Assembly: GCA_947588325.1 (NCBI GenBank)
Contig: CANPYH010000042.1
Span: 1-10,681 of the forward strand
Direction: 5' to 3'
Source of the DNA: an uncultured Clostridia bacterium
Lineage (GTDB): Bacteria; Bacillota; Clostridia; Christensenellales; Pumilibacteraceae
Length of the DNA stretch: 10,681 bases
Under the pieces are notes generated by a model. That model worked only from the letters and a program-made list of their open reading frames with translations, searched no databases and was not told where the DNA came from. Of this stretch, positions 6,900 to 10,681 are shown piece by piece (position 1 is the first letter of the stretch; every line of letters begins with the position of its first letter). The position numbers were made by a program, and so were the translations under genes.

Positions 6900-8411
6900 A
6901 TGGAAGAGAGCAAGACCGAAAGAGTGAGGATAGACGGCGTTGACGCATTTTCCGTGAGCGCGTCTTTCATCGCCATCGAGGGCAGGGGATACGAGCGGAA
7001 AAAGTTCACCCCGACCTCCGAAGTAAGCCACCTCGAAATTTATCAATACGTCTCTGTCGGCGGTGATAAGTTTACTTTCGTGTACGACACCGTCGCAAAA
7101 ATACTCACGGTCGACGGCAAGAAGGAGGCGCTGGACAAGCTCGCTCCGCTCCTCCCGTCGCCCAAGTCCCGACCTGCCAATGCGCCCAAAGGGGCAGGCA
7201 GTCCGCAGGCCGCCGCGAAGGACGCCGACCGTGCTTCGGACAAGAGCGCACCGCAAAAGCAGGTCGTCCCTCGAACGGAGCCGAGCGCTCAGCCGCTAAA
7301 GCAACAAAACAACCCCCTTCGGCAGCAAAAACAACAGAATAAACCTTCGCAGGCGGCGCAACCCAAGGATAAACAAAAACAACAGCAAGCAAGCCAACAG
7401 CAATTAAGCCAACAGCCGAAAGATAAACCCGCGCAACAGCCGCAGTCCAAAGATAAACCCAAACAGGCGACTACGCAAAATCAGTTGCAACCCGCGGTAG
7501 CAGATAACAAACAGACTAAACAGCCCAAAGCGCGTACTAACCAACAGTCCAAGGACAAGCCTAAACAGGCGACTACGGCAAATCAACAGCCCAAGGATAA
7601 ACCCGCGAAGGAGCGCAAGGCAGGTAAGGCGGGGCGCACGCAAGGCGCGCAAACCAAGCCGACCGCCGAAGTCGGGGGCAAGGCTATCCCGCAAGCGACG
7701 GTTAAGAACGTGAGCGCGAAGCGGTTGGAATGGATAGTCAAGGACCTTGCGGAGGCGGGGGTTAAAGTCCGCGTCTCCCAACAGGACAAAGCGAAGGCGT
7801 ACTCGCTGACACGCGGCAAAGACAGTCTGGAAGTGCGGCGGGAAGAGGGCGGACAGATCACCCTTCGCGGCACGGGCAGTCTTTACTCCGAAGTAATGAC
7901 GAGTCTTGAGAGCAAGAGTAATCTTCGCTTGCTTAAAAAGTATGTGCCGACGGCGTTGCGGTACCTCTCGGAATCGTCCAAGATCGACTTATCCAACGGA
8001 ATAACCGACCTTAACAATATAATCCGCCTGTCCGACTACTCCGTACTTCTCATGGCGCCCTGCCGTGCCCTCGAAAAGTTCATATACGACCTCGAACACG
8101 CGCAGAACATTAACGTGAAAATGATCGGTCAGGCATACGAGAAGGACGCGAACGGGAAGTATTCCCTAAAAAAGGGGTATTTAAAGCGGATACGCTCGGT
8201 GATTTATCCCGAGGTAATGGCGGCGTTATACACCGAATACTTTTCAACCCGCAACTTCTATCTGCACTCGGACAACTCTGCGGACTCCAAACCCCGCGGC
8301 ATATCCGACAAAGCGGAGGCACAGCGCATACTCGACCGCTTGCTTTCGGTGATAGAATACAACAGCATGAAGCTCAGCGAGATAGGCTTCACGGTAGAGA
8401 GCGAACAATAG
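6900..8411 (+). CDS. RnlA-like (RNase LS-type) HEPN ribonuclease with a long disordered insert
   Basis: A probable endoribonuclease of 503 residues. Residues about 340-500 resemble the C-terminal HEPN domain of RnlA/LsoA toxins: SKIDLSNGITDLNN (360-373), DYSVLLMAPCRALEKF (379-394) and RNFYLH (451-456). The last is an RX4H motif. Arg389/Glu392 and Arg451/His456 match the spacing I recall for the active-site residues of E. coli RnlA (R255, E258, R318, H323). Residues about 20-85 and 266-340 look like the beta-rich N-terminal repeat modules (KFTFVYDTVAKILTVDG and GGQITLRGTGSLYSEV). Between them, about 87-262 is low complexity, rich in Lys, Gln, Pro and Ala, with repeated PKDKP/SKDKP units. Such toxins cut mRNA, especially after phage infection, and are held by RnlB; no RnlB-like gene is adjacent here. 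The start follows a promoter that predicts a leaderless message; pyrG begins 8 bp downstream. The family call is from motif memory, not a search. Confidence 0.7.
   Translation: MEESKTERVRIDGVDAFSVSASFIAIEGRGYERKKFTPTSEVSHLEIYQYVSVGGDKFTFVYDTVAKILTVDGKKEALDKLAPLLPSPKSRPANAPKGAGSPQAAAKDADRASDKSAPQKQVVPRTEPSAQPLKQQNNPLRQQKQQNKPSQAAQPKDKQKQQQASQQQLSQQPKDKPAQQPQSKDKPKQATTQNQLQPAVADNKQTKQPKARTNQQSKDKPKQATTANQQPKDKPAKERKAGKAGRTQGAQTKPTAEVGGKAIPQATVKNVSAKRLEWIVKDLAEAGVKVRVSQQDKAKAYSLTRGKDSLEVRREEGGQITLRGTGSLYSEVMTSLESKSNLRLLKKYVPTALRYLSESSKIDLSNGITDLNNIIRLSDYSVLLMAPCRALEKFIYDLEHAQNINVKMIGQAYEKDANGKYSLKKGYLKRIRSVIYPEVMAALYTEYFSTRNFYLHSDNSADSKPRGISDKAEAQRILDRLLSVIEYNSMKLSEIGFTVESEQ
7443..7586 (+). repeat. 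Direct repeat inside the disordered linker
   Basis: Two in-frame 42-base copies (7443-7484 and 7545-7586) encode Q-S-K-D-K-P-K-Q-A-T-T-x-N-Q, residues 182-195 and 216-229. They differ at third positions (AAAGATAAACCC against AAGGACAAGCCT), so the peptide is kept while the DNA drifts. Further PKDK(P/Q) units occur at residues 155, 173 and 231. This suggests growth of the linker by duplication followed by selection for composition. Confidence 0.75.
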
Positions 8412-8415
8412 GAGG
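8410..8415 (+). promoter_or_regulatory. Shine-Dalgarno of pyrG overlapping the upstream stop codon
   Basis: AGGAGG at 8410-8415 shares its first two bases with the TAG stop (8409-8411) of the HEPN RNase gene and lies 4 bases before the pyrG ATG at 8420. Ribosomes ending on the RNase gene would sit on this site, so translation of the two is probably coupled. The spacer is on the short side. Confidence 0.85.
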
Positions 8416-8419
8416 AAAC

Positions 8420-9988
8420 ATGGCAAAATATGTGGTAATGACGGGCGGCGTAGTCTCGGGCATAGGCAAGGGTATAACGGCGGCGTCCCTCGGCGCGCTG
8501 CTTAAATCGCGGGGATACAAAGTCACCCTGCAAAAGTTCGACCCGTACTTCAATGTGGATTCGTCGCACCTGTCGCCCTACCAGCACGGCGAAATATACG
8601 TCACCGACGACGGCGCGGAGACCGACCTCGTCATCGGGCACTACGAGCGGTTTATTAACGGCAATCTCGACGGGCGGAGCGATATCACCAGCGGCAGGAT
8701 CTACCGCACGGTTATAGATAACGAGCGCGAGGGTAAGTACGACGGCAGTACCGTCCAGATAGTCCCGCACATAACCGACGAAATACGCAATCAGCTTCTC
8801 AAGTTCGACGACGATACCATCGTAATCGTAGACGTCGGCGGCACCGTCGGAGATATCGAATGTACGCCCTTCCTCGAAGCGTTCAAGCAATTGAATGTGC
8901 TTGCGGGGGAGAATAACGTGGCATACGTCCATGTCTCATACGTCCCCTTTATCGAGATGAGCGGCGAGCAAAAGACCAAGCCCACCCAGCACTCCGTCAA
9001 GGAGTTGCAGAACGTCGGTATTCAGCCCGACGTCATAGTCTGCCGCTCCGACTACCCCCTCGAACTCGGCAGTAAAAAGAAGATGGCGGCATTCTGCAAC
9101 GTATATCCCGACTGCATAATCGAGAACCTTACCAACGACCGTATACTCGAAATTCCCCTCCGCCTCGAAGCGGCGGGGTTCGCGAGCGCCGTCCTCCGCA
9201 AACTCAAGCTCGAGGACAGGGAAGCGGATCTGTCCGAGTGGAAGGAAGTCGTGCGCCGCGCCTATTCGGTTAAAAAGACCAAGCAGGCGAGGATAGCGAT
9301 TATCGGCAAATATGTCGAGATGCACGACGCTTACATATCGCTGTACGAGTCGCTGAAATACGCGGCAATAGATATGCAGCTGACCTTCAAACTCGACTGG
9401 CTGAGCAGTGACAAACTCACAAAAAAGGAGATTGCGGAGCTTGGCAAGTACGACGGCATAATTCTCCCCGCCGGTTTCGGAGAACGGGGCTTTGCGGGCA
9501 CTGTCGGCGTGGCGGAATATGCGCGGAAAAACGACCTGCCCTGCCTCATGATAGGGCTGGGCGCACAGGCGGGACTGATCGAGTTCGCTCGCGACGTCGC
9601 GGGGGTTAAACATGCGGGCAGCGCGGAGTTCGGCGAAAAGGATTTCCCTGTCGTCTGCGCAGGTAAGGAGTTTAAGAAGGGCAGTCACCGCACTTTGCTT
9701 ACAAAAGGCAGCGCGCTTGCCGATATATACGGCGGTGAGGAGATAGCCATGCGCCATCGCCACCGCTACGAAATGAACCCCGCATACATGGGCGAACTGG
9801 AAAAGTGCGGACTGCTCGTTTCGGGCAGGTCGGAGGCGGGATATATCGACGCATACGAACTCCCGACGTCCAAGTTCCATATCGGCGTGGCGTTCCACCC
9901 CGAGTTTAACTCCAAGGTCGGGCACCCCGACAAGCTGATACAGGCCTTTCTCACCGCGGCGGCAAAGCCCATTACCGACGGGGAATAA
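8420..9988 (+). CDS. pyrG: CTP synthase lacking the glutaminase nucleophile
   Basis: CTP synthase makes CTP from UTP and ATP with nitrogen from glutamine or ammonia. The 522 residues are slightly shorter than the usual 530-545. The synthase domain (about 1-265) is intact: GGVVSGIGKGITAASLGALL (9-28), KFDPYFNVD, SPYQHGEIYVTDDGAETDL (52-70), VGGTVGDIE (139-147) and KTKPTQHS (185-192). An Asp (138) replaces the usual Glu before VGGTVGDIE. The class I amidotransferase domain (about 290-515) aligns well but is altered. The elbow normally written GICLGMQ reads MIGLGAQ (377-383), so Gly379 replaces the catalytic Cys. The oxyanion GGFG is AGFG (351-354) and the GTMRLG segment is KGSHRTL. His493 and Glu495 of HPE and RHRHRYE (445-451) remain. 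It should use free ammonia only; this is inference. It follows the RNase gene by 8 bp and ends at a bidirectional terminator. Confidence 0.95.
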   Translation: MAKYVVMTGGVVSGIGKGITAASLGALLKSRGYKVTLQKFDPYFNVDSSHLSPYQHGEIYVTDDGAETDLVIGHYERFINGNLDGRSDITSGRIYRTVIDNEREGKYDGSTVQIVPHITDEIRNQLLKFDDDTIVIVDVGGTVGDIECTPFLEAFKQLNVLAGENNVAYVHVSYVPFIEMSGEQKTKPTQHSVKELQNVGIQPDVIVCRSDYPLELGSKKKMAAFCNVYPDCIIENLTNDRILEIPLRLEAAGFASAVLRKLKLEDREADLSEWKEVVRRAYSVKKTKQARIAIIGKYVEMHDAYISLYESLKYAAIDMQLTFKLDWLSSDKLTKKEIAELGKYDGIILPAGFGERGFAGTVGVAEYARKNDLPCLMIGLGAQAGLIEFARDVAGVKHAGSAEFGEKDFPVVCAGKEFKKGSHRTLLTKGSALADIYGGEEIAMRHRHRYEMNPAYMGELEKCGLLVSGRSEAGYIDAYELPTSKFHIGVAFHPEFNSKVGHPDKLIQAFLTAAAKPITDGE

Positions 9989-10019
9989 GGCGAGCGGATA
10001 AACAATATTAAACGATATT

Positions 10020-10062
10020 AAAAAACAAGACTGCTATGAAGATTTTCATGGCAGTCTTTTAT
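10020..10062. terminator. Bidirectional terminator between pyrG and purA
   Basis: AAGACTGCTATGAA (10027-10040), loop GATT, TTCATGGCAGTCTT (10045-10058) form a 14-bp stem with a single G-U pair. It is flanked by an A-run on the left and TTTTATAT on the right. It lies 38 bp after the pyrG stop and can serve the plus-strand pyrG message and, from the other side, a minus-strand purA read-through. Confidence 0.9.
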
Positions 10063-10084
10063 ATCAGCGAAAACTTTGTTCGTG

Positions 10085-10202
10085 CATGAATATTCGCACT
10101 TTCCGTTTGGATTTGCTTTGTCGCATGAACTTGTTATCGCAATAACAGTATGTGCGCCGCAGCGGCAAATATTCATGGTCGGTGAATTTTTTTTTATTTT
10201 TT
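10085..10202. other. Structured non-coding stretch with a T-rich end
   Basis: CATGAATATT (10085-10094) pairs with AATATTCATG (10168-10177), and the adjacent CGCAC (10095-10099) pairs with GTGCG (10152-10156). Inside are a 6-7-bp hairpin TGTTAT-CGCA-ATAACA (10132-10147) and a tight GCCGC-A-GCGGC palindrome (10156-10166). The right end, ATTCAT-GGTCG-GTGAAT (10171-10187), is a competing hairpin running directly into nine Ts, an A and six Ts (10187-10202). On the plus strand this has the form of a folded RNA with a terminator. On the minus strand it is the immediate 3' flank of purA. No convincing promoter was found for a separate RNA. Confidence 0.4.
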
Positions 10203-10681
10203 ACGCCTCGAAACTCTGTGTGCGGTCGGGACCTACGCCGACGAGTATGATCTTGCACCCGATGTACCGTTCGATAAAGGCGAGGTACTTACGCGCCGAT
10301 TCGGGCAGGTCGGCGAGGGTCTTTGCCTTGGTTATGTCCTCCGTCCAGCCCTCGAGCGTCTCATACACAGGCTCGCACTTCTCCAGCTCGTGAATATCGG
10401 CGGGGAAGTCGGTTATTACCTCGTCGCCCTTCCTATATCCGACGCAAACCTTGAGCGTTTTAAGCCCTGTGAGCGTGTCGAGCTTATTCAGCGCAATACC
10501 CGTAAGCCCGTTCACGCGCACGGCGTATTTGAGAATAACGAGGTCGAGCCAGCCGCAGCGGCGGGGACGTCCCGTCGTCGTGCCGTACTCATAGCCCGCT
10601 TCGCGTATGAAGTCGCCGGTCTCGTCGAACAGCTCGGTGGGGAAAGGACCTTTGCCGACGCGAGTGGTGTAGCTCTTCGCT
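10201..10681 (-). CDS. purA: Adenylosuccinate synthetase, C-terminal part
   Basis: PurA joins IMP and aspartate with GTP hydrolysis to give adenylosuccinate, the first committed step to AMP. The stop complement is at 10201-10203 and the frame is open to the right edge, so about 160 C-terminal residues are visible. The family signature is clear: TTRVGKGPFPTEL, then GTTTGRPRRCGWLD, the substrate and GTP-site region, then NGLTGIALNKLDTLTG with the NKLD guanine-recognition motif, PVYETLEGW, and the terminal GVGPDR. The apparent GTG-start open frame beginning at 10521 is internal and not a real start. The gene converges on pyrG, and the two share the terminator near 10040. Both act in nucleotide synthesis, but opposite strands mean they are not cotranscribed here. 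Confidence 0.96.
   Translation of the reverse strand, partial: AKSYTTRVGKGPFPTELFDETGDFIREAGYEYGTTTGRPRRCGWLDLVILKYAVRVNGLTGIALNKLDTLTGLKTLKVCVGYRKGDEVITDFPADIHELEKCEPVYETLEGWTEDITKAKTLADLPESARKYLAFIERYIGCKIILVGVGPDRTQSFEA

Noticed and set aside
8420..9988. pyrG as a pseudogene because of the lost Cys
   Set aside because: The frame is full length, all synthase motifs are intact, and it has a strong ribosome site and terminator. The change looks like loss of one activity, not gene decay.
10064..10393. Short open frames on both strands in the pyrG-purA gap
   Set aside because: One runs on antisense into purA, the other is a basic tail-like frame over the terminator flank. Neither has a ribosome site or family features.

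Overview
The window looks like chromosome from a moderately GC-rich member of the Clostridia (Bacillota), probably an uncultured gut-type lineage. The evidence is a type III pantothenate kinase next to an ECF-type vitamin transporter component, good AGGAGG-type ribosome binding sites, sigma-70-like promoters, U-tailed hairpin terminators and a C-terminally membrane-anchored Ig-like surface protein. The taxonomic placement is inference. No tRNA, rRNA, insertion sequence or CRISPR array was seen.

Layout. (1) 1-1290: the 3' end of an ECF transporter S component, then coaX, which starts 1 bp after the transporter stop on a TTG codon. Uptake and phosphorylation of pantothenate are the likely joint role. 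(2) 1352-2629: hom, homoserine dehydrogenase with a C-terminal ACT domain. (3) 2641-6568: a strong promoter, a 1253-residue secreted and membrane-anchored surface protein built of Ig-like repeats, and a strong intrinsic terminator. (4) 6569-6899: a 330-bp non-coding stretch holding a degenerate G/T-rich repeat (GRGTTR, about 10.6 bp period, about 15 units), followed by a near-consensus promoter placed so that the mRNA of the next gene should be leaderless. (5) 6900-9988: a probable operon of an RnlA-like HEPN ribonuclease with a long K/Q/P-rich disordered insert and no recognisable RnlB antitoxin, then pyrG (CTP synthase) 8 bp downstream. (6) 9989-10681: a bidirectional terminator, a structured non-coding stretch, and the 3' end of a convergent purA (adenylosuccinate synthetase) on the minus strand.

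The most unusual points are as follows. The CTP synthase has Gly (GGG codon, 9554-9556) where the glutaminase nucleophile Cys belongs, with other changes in that pocket, so it should be ammonia-dependent. The HEPN RNase lacks a partner antitoxin but keeps the R/E/R/H active-site pattern. That RNase gene is preceded by a helically phased degenerate repeat array and a leaderless promoter, and it is translationally coupled to pyrG.
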